Below, piece after piece: positions 53,837-63,356 of a stretch of 64,000 nucleotides of DNA (position 1 is its first letter; every line of letters begins with the position of its first letter). The notes below the pieces were generated by a model. That model was given only the letters and a program-made list of their open reading frames with translations, was not told where the DNA came from and did no database searches. Made by a program: the position numbers and the translations under genes. Source of the stretch: a bacterium (GTDB lineage: Bacteria > Fidelibacterota > Marinisomatia > Marinisomatales > JAHJCW01); contig JANQGY010000007.1 of NCBI GenBank assembly GCA_028282845.1, positions 1 through 64,000 on the forward strand, read 5' to 3'.

Positions 53837-54073
53837 TTAAATCTTCATACCCTTAGCACGTAGTTCATTTACTACGCGGCGGATACCTTTTTTATCAATG
53901 ATCCTCAGGCCTTTGGTAGATACGTTCAAGGTGATAAAGCGTTTTTCATCCGGCAGCCAAAAGCGTTTTTTCTGCAGATTGATATTAAATCTTCTTCTCG
54001 TCTTGTTATGGGCATGACTAACGTTATTTCCAAACATCGGTCTTTTGCCTGTTACGTCACAATGTCTACTCAT
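53837..54073 (-). CDS. rpmB: 50S ribosomal protein L28
   Basis: This 78-residue protein is complete. It has [20 protein letters not shown] at the start, followed by the basic [14 protein letters not shown], and ends [10 protein letters not shown]. Only one cysteine (C5) is present, so it is the zinc-free form. It stands alone and is transcribed away from the GNAT gene. A decayed copy of its last 18 codons lies downstream at 53570. Confidence 0.97.
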   Translation of the reverse strand: MSRHCDVTGKRPMFGNNVSHAHNKTRRRFNINLQKKRFWLPDEKRFITLNVSTKGLRIIDKKGIRRVVNELRAKGMKI

Positions 54074-54165
54074 TTCTTCCTCAAATACGGCTTTCTCATA
54101 AAATTATAGCCGGCAAATTTACACTAAATGGGTGAATACACAAATGAAAAGCTTTAACTTTGCGC

Positions 54166-54624
54166 ATGATTTCAATACGATATGCCACCATTAAGGATGC
54201 CGCTGCGATAACCGCCTTTAATTCCGCTATGGCGATGGAAACGGAGAACAAGCAATTGCCTCCGCAAACGGTTGAAATTGGCGTTAAAACTGCGCTTACG
54301 AATCAGGAATATGGCTTCTATCTGCTCGCTGAAAGCGATGGTAATCCGGTCGGACAATTGATGATAACCAAAGAATGGTCCGATTGGCGCAATGGCGAGT
54401 TTTGGTGGGTTCAGTCCGTTTATGTTTCGCCCGATTACCGCGGTAAAGGTATCTATAAACAATTATATGAAAAAGTAAAAGAATTAGCTAAAACCGATGG
54501 CAATGTCTGCGGCATCCGCTTGTATGTAGATAATGATAATGAAGTTGCCCAAAAGGCTTATACCAAACTCGGAATGACTACAACCAATTACTTATTATAC
54601 GAAGAAGATTGGACCAATGATTAA
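54166..54624 (+). CDS. GNAT acetyltransferase
   Basis: This 152-residue N-acetyltransferase has the CoA loop YRGKGIYKQLYEK, the strand WWVQSVYVSPD before it, and the C-terminal NEVAQKAYTKLGMTTTNY. The start at ATG 54166 (MISIRYATIKDA) is chosen; a TTG two codons upstream is less likely. The substrate cannot be told from sequence. It overlaps dusB by 8 bases, so it is co-translated with that gene. Confidence 0.85.
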   Translation: MISIRYATIKDAAAITAFNSAMAMETENKQLPPQTVEIGVKTALTNQEYGFYLLAESDGNPVGQLMITKEWSDWRNGEFWWVQSVYVSPDYRGKGIYKQLYEKVKELAKTDGNVCGIRLYVDNDNEVAQKAYTKLGMTTTNYLLYEEDWTND

Positions 54625-55585
54625 ACCATTCAAGATTGGAGATATTGAGGTCAAATCCCCGATTCTACTCGCTCCTATGGCCGGAGTAACCGATTATTCC
54701 TTTAGAATTCTCTGCAAGGAATTAGGTGCCGGAGTGGTTTATTCTGAGTTCGTGTCCGCCCATGGTATCATCCGCGAGAACATCAACACACTCGATCTGA
54801 TCAAATTCTATGATGAAGAACGCCCGATTGGCGTCCAAATATTCGGCGATTATCCAGAGGTGATGGCTAAAGCCGCGAAATATGTAGTGGATAATTTCCA
54901 ACCGGATATTCTCGATATTAATTATGGCTGCCCGGTTCCCAAGATCACCAAAAAGGGTGCCGGTTCAGCCGCCCTCAAAGACCTCGTCCTAATGAAGGAT
55001 ATAACGCAAGCCGTGGTAGCATCGGTACCGGAAGTGCCGGTAACCATCAAAATGCGTGCCGGATGGGACTTGCAATCCATCATTGTTGAAAAAGCCGGAG
55101 AGTTGCTTGAAAAAGCCAGCGTAAAGGCAATTGCGCTGCATCCGCGTACCGCCAAACAAACCTACAAAGGCAATGCCAATTGGGAACTAATCAAATTACT
55201 GAAAGAAACGGTTTCTATACCGGTGATCGGCAATGGCGACATTACCAAACCAGATGACGTATTTAGAATGTACGAGCAAACCGGCTGTGACGCCATAATG
55301 ATCGGGCGGGCGGCTTTGGGCAATCCTTGGTTCTTTAAACAGGCAAATGCTTTGTTACACGGAAATACTGCACCTGAGCCAACGATTCAGGAACGTGTTG
55401 AGCTTTGCAAACGCCATTTTGATCTTTTGCTTGAAAGTCGCGGCACCCGCAAAGGATTATACTTAATGCGCAAGCATTTTGGTTGGTACATCAAAAGTTT
55501 CCCCGGCGCTGCTGACTTCCGTGTTCGATTGGTTGAAGCGGAGAGTATTGATTCAGCCAAATCAATTTTAGATGAGATAATATAA
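54617..55585 (+). CDS. dusB: tRNA-dihydrouridine synthase
   Basis: This 322-residue FMN enzyme reduces uridines in the tRNA D-loop. LLAPMAGVTDYSFRILC opens the TIM barrel. The catalytic Cys105 lies in NYGCPVPKITKKGAGSA. HPRTAKQTYKGNANW and DAIMIGRAALGNPWFF follow. The C-terminal helical domain is intact. It is closest to the DusB group, the usual bacterial form. Confidence 0.95.
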   Translation: MIKPFKIGDIEVKSPILLAPMAGVTDYSFRILCKELGAGVVYSEFVSAHGIIRENINTLDLIKFYDEERPIGVQIFGDYPEVMAKAAKYVVDNFQPDILDINYGCPVPKITKKGAGSAALKDLVLMKDITQAVVASVPEVPVTIKMRAGWDLQSIIVEKAGELLEKASVKAIALHPRTAKQTYKGNANWELIKLLKETVSIPVIGNGDITKPDDVFRMYEQTGCDAIMIGRAALGNPWFFKQANALLHGNTAPEPTIQERVELCKRHFDLLLESRGTRKGLYLMRKHFGWYIKSFPGAADFRVRLVEAESIDSAKSILDEII

Positions 55586-56000
55586 CTTGTCAATCAGACA
55601 AAGGTTAACAATAAAATATTCACCCCTGTTTGTCTCCCCTCAAGGGCTTGTCCGCCTGAGGCGGGCTTGTACGCAGTGGCGTGCGGGAATAACAATGTAT
55701 TATTCCCCTCTTGAGAGGGGCATCACGCAGTGAAGGGGTGTGTAAGATATAACAAATATCCTTTCTTCCATCTACATTAAATATTACGATGGATAAGTTA
55801 ATTTTCCCCTCTTCAAAATGGGGAGAACACATTTTTTAAAGGAATGACCGAAACTTTTATTTGAATTTAAATTATAATTATTCTTTTTGTTTTATCAGTT
55901 TGAATAACTCTTTCTGTCATTGATTTTGTATCGTCCAAACCGATAAATTTCAAATTACATTTTATTATAATTATCAACATTTTAAAGGTAGAAAACAGCA
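55586..56000. other. Gene-free interval with a repeat C relative
   Basis: The first 250 bases are taken by the long repeat at 55619-55742 and a short related block (TTTTCCCCTCTTCAAAATGGGGAGAA, in pieces, 55800-55830). The remaining 160 bases are AT-rich and lead to the P5C dehydrogenase gene. A purine-rich AAAGGTAG precedes its ATG. Open frames through the repeat are shadows. Confidence 0.6.
55619..55742. repeat. Interspersed repeat C, long copy
   Basis: It starts TTCACCCCT and TCTCCCCTCAAGG, and ends TTCCCCTCTTGAGAGGGG and AAGGGGTG. A middle GCCTGAGGCGGGCTTG hairpin and ACGCAGTGGCGTGCGGG are absent from the 12366 copy. The ends match repeat C in sequence and order, so it is probably an expanded or composite member of the same family. 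Confidence 0.65.
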
Positions 56001-57635
56001 ATGCAAAATTCAAAAGTAGCAGTACCAATTCCGGTCAACGATCCAATCCGTTCCTACGCTCCCGGAACTCCCGAAAGAACAGCGCTAAAGGAAAAAATAA
56101 AAGAATTAAAAAATCAGGTAATTGATATTCCGCTGATAATCGGCGGAAAAGAAATTAGAACCGGCAATACCGTAGAGTGTGTGATCCCGCACAATCATAA
56201 GCATGTATTGGCAAATTATCATCTCGCCAGTGAAAAGGAAGTACAAATGGCGATTGATGCTGCAATGGAAGCATGGAAAACTTGGTCAGTAATGCCTTGG
56301 GAATCACGTGTCGCAATTTTCAAGAAAATGGCGTCATTACTGCAAGGTCCCTATCGCTATACGCTTAACGCCGCCACGATGCTGAATGTTAGCAAAAATG
56401 CTTTCCAAGCGGAGATAGATTCCGCCTGCGAGCTTGTTGATTTTTATAATTTTAACGCCTACTATGCTCAGGAAATTTATGAACAACAGCCGCCCATTTC
56501 TCCGGATGGTATGTGGAATCAATCCGAGCATCGCCCGTTAGAAGGTTTCATTTTTGCCGTAACACCATTTAATTTTGTTAGTATCGGAGGCAATCTGCCG
56601 ACTGCCCCGGCACTAATGGGCAATGTCGCACTATGGAAACCGGCTTCCTCTGCGGTGTATCCGGCGTATTTCTTGTTGGAAATGTTCAAAGACGCCGGTC
56701 TGCCTGATGGTGTCATCAATTTCATCCCCGGTCCCGGTTCAAAAGTCGGTCCTGTTGTGATGGATAATGAAAATCTTGCCGGAATTCATTTTACCGGTTC
56801 AACCGCCGTATTCCAAAATATGTGGAAGACTGTTGGTGACAATATTGATAAATACAAATCTTATCCACGAATTGTTGGTGAAACGGGTGGAAAAGATTTT
56901 ATGATAGCCCACGAATCGGCCGATATTGATGCTTTAGTAACAGCGATGATTCGCGGCGCTTTCGAGTACCAAGGACAAAAGTGTTCGGCACTTTCCCGCA
57001 CATATATTCCATCAAGTATTTGGGATGAGGTTAAAGAAAAATATATCAAGCAGGTCAAAACTATTAAAATGGGTGATGTTGAGGAATTTGGTAATTTTGT
57101 CAATGCTGTAATTGACAAAGCCGCCTTCAATTCAATTACTCAGTATATTGATTATGCCAAAGAATCCAAGGATGCCGAAATCCTGACAGGTGGTAATTAT
57201 GATGACTCCGAAGGATATTTCATTGAACCGACCACTATTCTAACTAAAGATCCCCATTTTAAAACAATGGAAGAAGAGATCTTCGGGCCGGTTTTAACAA
57301 TCTATGTTTATGATCCCAAACAATGGAATGAAACGCTTGAATTAGTGAATAATACATCGCCTTATGCGTTAACGGGCTGTGTATTCTCTAATGATCGGGG
57401 AAAAATAATTGAGGCTTCCCAAACATTAACACACGCCGCCGGCAATTTTTATATTAATGATAAACCAACCGGTGCCGTGGTTGGTCAGCAACCATTTGGC
57501 GGCGGCAGGGCAAGTGGAACCAATGACAAAGCCGGCTCAATGTTCAATCTATTGCGATGGGTCTCACAGCGCACAATTAAAGAGACATTTGTACCGCCAA
57601 AAGATTATCGCTATCCATTTATGGACAAAGAATAA
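56001..57635 (+). CDS. pruA: L-glutamate gamma-semialdehyde (P5C) dehydrogenase
   Basis: This 544-residue aldehyde dehydrogenase oxidises glutamate semialdehyde from proline or ornithine breakdown to glutamate with NAD+. VTPFNFVSIGGNLPTAPALM forms the cofactor site, GIHFTGSTAVFQNMW the Rossmann turn, GETGGKDFM the Glu region. The nucleophile is Cys328 in QGQKCSALSRTY. The length and N terminus fit the long, eukaryote-type P5CDH rather than the PutA fusion. No proline dehydrogenase gene is adjacent. It may feed the carbamate kinase unit downstream. Confidence 0.94.
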   Translation: MQNSKVAVPIPVNDPIRSYAPGTPERTALKEKIKELKNQVIDIPLIIGGKEIRTGNTVECVIPHNHKHVLANYHLASEKEVQMAIDAAMEAWKTWSVMPWESRVAIFKKMASLLQGPYRYTLNAATMLNVSKNAFQAEIDSACELVDFYNFNAYYAQEIYEQQPPISPDGMWNQSEHRPLEGFIFAVTPFNFVSIGGNLPTAPALMGNVALWKPASSAVYPAYFLLEMFKDAGLPDGVINFIPGPGSKVGPVVMDNENLAGIHFTGSTAVFQNMWKTVGDNIDKYKSYPRIVGETGGKDFMIAHESADIDALVTAMIRGAFEYQGQKCSALSRTYIPSSIWDEVKEKYIKQVKTIKMGDVEEFGNFVNAVIDKAAFNSITQYIDYAKESKDAEILTGGNYDDSEGYFIEPTTILTKDPHFKTMEEEIFGPVLTIYVYDPKQWNETLELVNNTSPYALTGCVFSNDRGKIIEASQTLTHAAGNFYINDKPTGAVVGQQPFGGGRASGTNDKAGSMFNLLRWVSQRTIKETFVPPKDYRYPFMDKE

Positions 57636-57773
57636 AAATTGTTTATAATACTTTCAAAATGACAGATTATAAGTATAAAATATTGTTTTATCGCCAGAGA
57701 TTTGGGTTCTGTTAATCAAACCAATCTTTTTATCAATGAACTATTTTTATTAACAATTTTTAAAGGAATTAAA

Positions 57774-59090
57774 ATGTCAAAAGTAAAAACAATTATAATG
57801 GGCGCCGCCGGGCGCGATTTTCACAATTTCAATTTAATCTATCGTGAAAATGAAAAATACGATGTGGTTGCTTTCACAGCTACACAAATACCGGATATCG
57901 AAGGTCGTCAATATCCTGCTGAATTAGCCGGGAAACTCTATCCTAACGGTATTCCAATCCATGATGAATCTGATCTGGAACAATTAATCAAAGACAATCA
58001 AATTGAAGAAGTTGTATTTTCATATTCAGACATCTCTCACGAAGATGTTATGCACAAAGCTTCCAATGTAATGGCTTGGGGTGCTCATTTCAAAATACTT
58101 GGCGGTGAACCGACAATGGTAAAATCAACTAAACCGGTTATTTCGGTTTGCGCTATTCGAACCGGCTGTGGTAAAAGTCAGACTACCCGCCGCGTTGCTC
58201 AAATTCTTAAAGATGCCGGTCATAAAGTTGCGGCAATCCGGCATCCGATGCCCTACGGTGATCTTGCAAAACAAGCCGTGCAACGCTTTGCCACTTTGGA
58301 AGACCTGAAGAAGCATGAATGTACAATTGAGGAGATGGAAGAATACGAACCGCATATCAATACCGGTACAATTGTGTATGCCGGCGTTGATTATGAGGCA
58401 ATCGTTCGTGAAGCTGAAAAGGAAGCCGATATAATTCTTTGGGATGGCGGCAATAACGACATGCCATTCTATAAACCCGATCTGAGCATTGTTGTTGTTG
58501 ATCCACACCGTTCGGGGCACGAACGTTTATATTATCCCGGCGAAACTAATCTCTTAATGGCTGATGTCGTAGTTATTAATAAAATTGATACCGCCGATAC
58601 CGAAGATATTGACGAAGTCAGATGGAGTGTACGTGAAGCCAATCCTAATGCTATTATCATTGATGCTGCATCACCAATATCCGTCGAAGAAACCGAATTG
58701 ATTCTTGGCAAAACCGCTTTAGTCGTGGAAGACGGTCCGACTTTAACGCATGGTGAAATGACTTACGGAGCCGGAATGGTGGCAGCCGAAAAATTCGGCG
58801 CAGCCGATGTGGTTGATCCAAGACCTTATACAGTTGGTTCAATTACCGAGACTTTTGAAAAATATCCTGACATCGGTGAACTTTTACCGGCTATGGGCTA
58901 TGGTGATCAACAAATCAAGGATCTTGAAAAAACAATCGCCAAAACAAAATGTGATGTGGTTATTATCGGTACTCCGATTGATTTGCGCCGAGTAATCGAT
59001 ATCAAACAACCGTCAGTACGCGTCTCCTACGATTTACAAGAGATCGGCAAACCGACCTTAACCGATGTCCTAAAACCATTTTTAAAATAG
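57774..59090 (+). CDS. Cyclic 2,3-diphosphoglycerate synthetase-like P-loop protein
   Basis: This 438-residue soluble protein resembles the cDPG synthetase family. An N-terminal Rossmann-like domain (KTIIMGAAGRDFHNFNLIY) precedes a SIMIBI-type P-loop domain with RTGCGKSQTTR (Lys134), a degenerate Walker A. INKIDTAD is the NKxD motif, and WDGGNNDMPFYKPD is also present. The start ATG 57774 has AAAGGAATT just upstream; an open frame 24 codons further up is not used. Archaeal CDPGS makes cyclic 2,3-DPG, but bacterial homologues are unassigned. It ends directly at the arcC ATG, so they are coupled. Confidence 0.78.
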   Translation: MSKVKTIIMGAAGRDFHNFNLIYRENEKYDVVAFTATQIPDIEGRQYPAELAGKLYPNGIPIHDESDLEQLIKDNQIEEVVFSYSDISHEDVMHKASNVMAWGAHFKILGGEPTMVKSTKPVISVCAIRTGCGKSQTTRRVAQILKDAGHKVAAIRHPMPYGDLAKQAVQRFATLEDLKKHECTIEEMEEYEPHINTGTIVYAGVDYEAIVREAEKEADIILWDGGNNDMPFYKPDLSIVVVDPHRSGHERLYYPGETNLLMADVVVINKIDTADTEDIDEVRWSVREANPNAIIIDAASPISVEETELILGKTALVVEDGPTLTHGEMTYGAGMVAAEKFGAADVVDPRPYTVGSITETFEKYPDIGELLPAMGYGDQQIKDLEKTIAKTKCDVVIIGTPIDLRRVIDIKQPSVRVSYDLQEIGKPTLTDVLKPFLK

Positions 59091-60032
59091 ATGAAAACTG
59101 CAATGATCGCCCTTGGGGGGAATGCCCTTTCCCCCAAGGGCGAAACCGGCACCATCGCACAGCAATTCGCTAAAACCCGTGAGAGTTTGGAAGGGATTTT
59201 CAATCTTATTGCTCAAGAATATCAGATTTGTATAACCCACGGTAATGGCCCGCAAGTCGGCGATGAATTATTAAGGATGGATCTTACGCACGATGCAGTT
59301 CCTGCCCATCCTTTGGGTGTATGCGTAGCGAGCACACAAGGCAGTATCGGCTACATGATACAACAGTCATTGCAAAACCTTTTGCGGAGAAAAAAAATTG
59401 ATCGGGAAGTTGTAACTTTCATCACGCAGGTTGTGGTTGACTTTGACGATCCTGCGATTAAAAATCCGACCAAATTTATCGGACACTCCTACGCCAAAAA
59501 TGAGATCGAAGTATTAGCCCAAAAATTTGATTGGGAAATTGCTGAACAGAATCCGGGTAAATGGCGGCGAATTGTACCATCGCCCCTGCCTCAATATATT
59601 TTAAATGGAATCAGTTTAAAGAAATTAGTTGATCACGGATCAATTGTACTGACTGCCGGCGGTGGCGGCATTCCGGTTTATTATGACGAAAATAATAATC
59701 TCGAAGGTTTGGATGCCGTGATTGATAAAGATTATTCGGCAGCTTTGATGGGCAGAATACTTAAAGCTGAGGAATTATGGATAATTACCGATATTGATCA
59801 TGCCTATCTAAATTATGACAAGCAAAATGAAGAGAAGATTGGTAAAATCACTCCGGATCAAGCAAAGCAGTATCTTGATGAGGGTCACTTCCAAGCCGGC
59901 AGCATGAAACCCAAAATTGAAGCAGCTCTATATTTTTTAAAATATCACGGCGAAAAAGTGGTGATAACTTCCATATCCAATATCCAAAACGCCATTGAAG
60001 GAATGTCGGGTACTATAATTAGGAATCAGTAA
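59091..60032 (+). CDS. arcC: Carbamate kinase
   Basis: This 313-residue amino-acid kinase fold enzyme interconverts carbamoyl phosphate plus ADP with ATP, carbamate (then CO2 and NH3). Motifs: [58 protein letters not shown] and [11 protein letters not shown]. Normally it serves arginine deiminase or purine/agmatine breakdown. No arcA or arcB gene lies beside it. It begins immediately after the cDPGS-like stop and shares one base with sucC. Confidence 0.95.
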   Translation: MKTAMIALGGNALSPKGETGTIAQQFAKTRESLEGIFNLIAQEYQICITHGNGPQVGDELLRMDLTHDAVPAHPLGVCVASTQGSIGYMIQQSLQNLLRRKKIDREVVTFITQVVVDFDDPAIKNPTKFIGHSYAKNEIEVLAQKFDWEIAEQNPGKWRRIVPSPLPQYILNGISLKKLVDHGSIVLTAGGGGIPVYYDENNNLEGLDAVIDKDYSAALMGRILKAEELWIITDIDHAYLNYDKQNEEKIGKITPDQAKQYLDEGHFQAGSMKPKIEAALYFLKYHGEKVVITSISNIQNAIEGMSGTIIRNQ

Positions 60033-61204
60033 TGAAAATACACGAATACCAAGGGAAAGCAATTTTAAAAGAATATGGTGTTGCCGTACCTGATGGCTAC
60101 CCTGCCCTATCGGTAAAAGAAGCGCTACAAGCCTATGAAAAACTCGGCGGCGAAATTGCAGTTGTAAAAGCGCAGATTCATGCCGGCGGTCGCGGCAAAG
60201 GCGGTGGTGTCAAAATTGCCAAAAATCGTGACGAATTTGAGAAATATGCCAATGATATTTTGGGGATGAATCTAATAACTCACCAAACCGGCCCGGAAGG
60301 AAAGGAAGTTCAACGATTATTGATTGAACAAGGAATTGACATAGCAAGAGAATTGTATGCCGGATTAGTTTTGGATCGTGAAAAACGGAAATACGCTTTT
60401 ATGGTATCAACCAAAGGTGGCACAGAAATAGAAAAAGTTGCCGCGGAAACACCGGATAAAATTGTAAAGGAATGGATTGATCCAAGTATAGGTTTGCAAG
60501 AAATTCAACTTCAAAATTTGGTAAATGCGCTTGGACTCCAAGGCGATCAAGCCAAAAATGGTATCAATATTCTCAAGGCACTTTGGGAAGTGTTTATCGC
60601 TAAGGATTGCTCGTTAATTGAAATAAATCCCTTGGTAGTCACAAAAGCTGATCAAGTAATTGCACTTGATGCAAAGGTAAATTTTGATGATAACGGACTA
60701 TTCAGGCACAAAGATTTAATGGATTTGCGCGATATTTCCGAAGAAGATCCTGCTGAGGTAGAAGCAAGCAAATATAACTTAAATTATATAAAACTTGACG
60801 GCAATGTCGGTTGTATGGTCAATGGCGCCGGATTGGCAATGGCAACCATGGATATTATCAAATTGTATGGCGGTGAACCCGCTAATTTCCTTGATGTTGG
60901 CGGAGTTGCCAATGCCGAAACCGTTGCCAACGGCTTCAAAATAATATTATCAGACCCAAATGTAAAATCAATTGTGATTAATATTTTTGGAGGAATTGTC
61001 AGAGGCGACCGCGTTGCGCAAGGTGTTATAGATGCTATGGAAACCATTTCAGTAAATGTGCCGGTAATTGTCCGTTTAGAAGGAACCAATGCTAAACAAG
61101 CGGCTGAGTTGCTAAATAATTCGAGTTTGGATTTTATCGTGGCTACCAGTTTTGCCGATGCCGCTCAAAAGGCAGTTGAGGCTGCTAAGGAGATACAACA
61201 ATGA
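60032..61204 (+). CDS. sucC: Succinyl-CoA synthetase beta subunit
   Basis: This 390-residue ATP-grasp subunit pairs with SucD to form ATP or GTP from succinyl-CoA. [20 protein letters not shown] opens it. [24 protein letters not shown] and the C-terminal [15 protein letters not shown] with EGTNAKQA are conserved. It begins in the TAATG of arcC and overlaps sucD by 4 bases. Confidence 0.97.
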   Translation: MKIHEYQGKAILKEYGVAVPDGYPALSVKEALQAYEKLGGEIAVVKAQIHAGGRGKGGGVKIAKNRDEFEKYANDILGMNLITHQTGPEGKEVQRLLIEQGIDIARELYAGLVLDREKRKYAFMVSTKGGTEIEKVAAETPDKIVKEWIDPSIGLQEIQLQNLVNALGLQGDQAKNGINILKALWEVFIAKDCSLIEINPLVVTKADQVIALDAKVNFDDNGLFRHKDLMDLRDISEEDPAEVEASKYNLNYIKLDGNVGCMVNGAGLAMATMDIIKLYGGEPANFLDVGGVANAETVANGFKIILSDPNVKSIVINIFGGIVRGDRVAQGVIDAMETISVNVPVIVRLEGTNAKQAAELLNNSSLDFIVATSFADAAQKAVEAAKEIQQ

Positions 61205-62076
61205 GTATTCTTGTTGATAAAGAAACACGTTTGATTGTGCAGGGCTTCACCGGACAGGAAGGCTCATTTCATGGCGAACAAATGATCAGATATGGTACAC
61301 AGGTTGTTGCCGGTGTTACTCCGGGTAAAGGGGGCGATAACCATTTGAGGACACCGGTTTTTGATACAGTAAAGGATGCCAAGAATGACACAGCAGCTAA
61401 CGCCTCAGTAATATTCGTACCGCCGGCTTATGCCGCCGATGCCATCATGGAAGCCGTAGCGGCTGAAATTGAATTGGTAATATGTATTACCGAGGGAATT
61501 CCAACCAAAGATATGGTTGCTGTAAATCACAATCTTAAAGGAAGCAAAACCCGTCTTATAGGTCCAAACTGCCCGGGCGTGATTTCACCCGGGAAATGTA
61601 AGATCGGCATTATGCCCGGTTTTATTCATGTCCCCGGTAATATTGGCATAATTTCCCGTTCCGGCACGCTGACTTATGAAGCCGTTTATCAGATCAGCAA
61701 TAATGGTATGGGGCAATCCACATCAATAGGTATTGGCGGTGATCCAATAAATGGAACCAACTTTGTTGATGCACTAACATTATTTGCCCAAGATGATGAA
61801 ACACATGGCATTGTAATGATCGGTGAGATCGGCGGTAGCGCCGAAGAGGATGCGGCACAATGGGTTATCGAAAATAATTTCGATAAACCGATCGTAGCGT
61901 TTATCGCCGGACGGACCGCACCACCCGGTCGCCGGATGGGTCATGCCGGCGCAATTATTGATGGTGGACAAGGAACAGCTGAGGATAAGATGCAGGCTCT
62001 AAATGCAGCCAATATTACTGTTGTGGATAATCCCGCTGATATTGGATTAACAATGAAAAAATTAATAGAGGTATGA
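61201..62076 (+). CDS. sucD: Succinyl-CoA synthetase alpha subunit
   Basis: This 291-residue subunit carries the phosphorylated histidine, His248, in [32 protein letters not shown] forms the CoA-binding start, [14 protein letters not shown] and [14 protein letters not shown] follow. The two subunits are complete and in the usual order. It overlaps ndk by 4 bases, which would couple phosphoryl transfer to nucleotide balancing. Confidence 0.97.
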   Translation: MSILVDKETRLIVQGFTGQEGSFHGEQMIRYGTQVVAGVTPGKGGDNHLRTPVFDTVKDAKNDTAANASVIFVPPAYAADAIMEAVAAEIELVICITEGIPTKDMVAVNHNLKGSKTRLIGPNCPGVISPGKCKIGIMPGFIHVPGNIGIISRSGTLTYEAVYQISNNGMGQSTSIGIGGDPINGTNFVDALTLFAQDDETHGIVMIGEIGGSAEEDAAQWVIENNFDKPIVAFIAGRTAPPGRRMGHAGAIIDGGQGTAEDKMQALNAANITVVDNPADIGLTMKKLIEV

Positions 62077-62501
62077 TGAATAATAGAACTTTTGCAATTA
62101 TTAAACCGGATGCCGTGAGAAACAATTATGATGGTAAAATTATTGATCAAATTCTAAGAAGTGGTTTTAAGGTAATTTCAGCCAAAAAAATCCGGATGAC
62201 CAAACAACAGGCTGAAGGCTTCTATGCCATCCACAAAGGTAAACCTTTTTATCAGGAACTGACCGAATTTATGTCTTCCGGTCCGTCATGGGTTTTAGCA
62301 TTAGAAAAAGAAAATGCTGTAGTGGAATGGAGGAAAACGATTGGAGCTACCAATCCTGCTGAAGCTGATGATGGTACAATCCGAAAATTATATGCTATAA
62401 GTCTTGGAGAAAATGCTGTACATGGTTCTGACAGCGATGAAAATGCCCAAATTGAAATTGCTTTTTTCTTTTCCGAAGCGGAACTTATTGCCAGTCAATA
62501 A
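62073..62501 (+). CDS. ndk: Nucleoside diphosphate kinase
   Basis: This 142-residue enzyme balances NTP pools using a phosphohistidine, His117 in [15 protein letters not shown]. The N-terminal [12 protein letters not shown] and the [19 protein letters not shown] segment are conserved. The adjacent ATGATG at 62073 gives two starts, the first overlapping the sucD stop. A co-transcribed ndk can convert GTP and ATP made by SucCD. Confidence 0.97.
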   Translation: MMNNRTFAIIKPDAVRNNYDGKIIDQILRSGFKVISAKKIRMTKQQAEGFYAIHKGKPFYQELTEFMSSGPSWVLALEKENAVVEWRKTIGATNPAEADDGTIRKLYAISLGENAVHGSDSDENAQIEIAFFFSEAELIASQ

Positions 62502-62574
62502 TTATTGTTTTTTTCAAAATTGAGACTCAAATTTAAAGACTTGGTTATTTAACTTTTTTTAACAGGATCATATC

Positions 62575-63330
62575 ATGAAGAGAGCACTAGTCTTAAGCAT
62601 AGTATTTTTATTAATACTTGGCTGTCAGCAGGAAGCTGTTACCGGCTATGTCGGACAACAATTCCTACTAAAAGCTGATGTACCAAATGAAGTTGGAACC
62701 TTTGATTATATATGGAAAATAACCGACTTGCCGGAAGCAAGCAAGCTAACTTTGGCAGATATGCAATTTTCCGAAGATGAATCTCAAGCTATCTTCATTC
62801 CTGATGTAGCCGGTCATTATACATTGCAAGTAACCGTTTGGAAATATACTGATAAGTTAGGCGCAATTGCCTATACCTATGACATTACCGAACAGGAAAT
62901 TGATACGGAAACTGTTAATACTGATGCTTGGTTAAATGAATCAGTCGATGAAACCAAAGAAGAACAGCAGGAAATAGCAGAAAAACCTGATTCAGCTATT
63001 ACTGAAGAAAAGAAAATTAATAATACTGTTGATACCGAGACAGAGACATTGGAAACCTCAACTGCACCACCCCCGCCAATTGTGACGACAGAAGCAAATT
63101 TCACAATTCAAGTCGCTGCCGAATCCAATAAAGACGCTGCACAGCGGATAGTTGATAAATTCAAAATGGCTGGTTTTGATGCTTATATTCAGGAAGTTAC
63201 AACTGCCTCCGATCAAACTTTGTTCAGAATAAGGATCGGCCGTTATGCAACACAAGAAGCAGCCCGTACTGATGCTCAGCGCTTAGAACTTGAGTATGGC
63301 ACGGACACCTGGATCACCAATATCCGGTAA
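62575..63330 (+). CDS. SPOR-domain lipoprotein
   Basis: This 251-residue protein has a lipoprotein signal ending LILGC (Cys17). Residues about 25-105 form an Ig/PKD-like beta domain (FDYIWKITDLPEASK; PDVAGHYTLQVTVWKY). A Glu/Thr-rich disordered section follows (105-165). The C-terminal 75 residues are a SPOR domain (FTIQVAAESNKDAAQRIVDK; TLFRIRIGRYATQEAA), which binds denuded septal glycan. The next gene begins 26 bases downstream. Confidence 0.88.
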   Translation: MKRALVLSIVFLLILGCQQEAVTGYVGQQFLLKADVPNEVGTFDYIWKITDLPEASKLTLADMQFSEDESQAIFIPDVAGHYTLQVTVWKYTDKLGAIAYTYDITEQEIDTETVNTDAWLNESVDETKEEQQEIAEKPDSAITEEKKINNTVDTETETLETSTAPPPPIVTTEANFTIQVAAESNKDAAQRIVDKFKMAGFDAYIQEVTTASDQTLFRIRIGRYATQEAARTDAQRLELEYGTDTWITNIR

Positions 63331-63356
63331 TTAATTAGTATTCTGCATCGGAACGA

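Noticed and set aside
55620-55832. Minus-strand open frame after dusB
   Set aside because: It is encoded by the composite repeat, rich in Pro/Arg/Leu from the palindromes, so it is not a gene.
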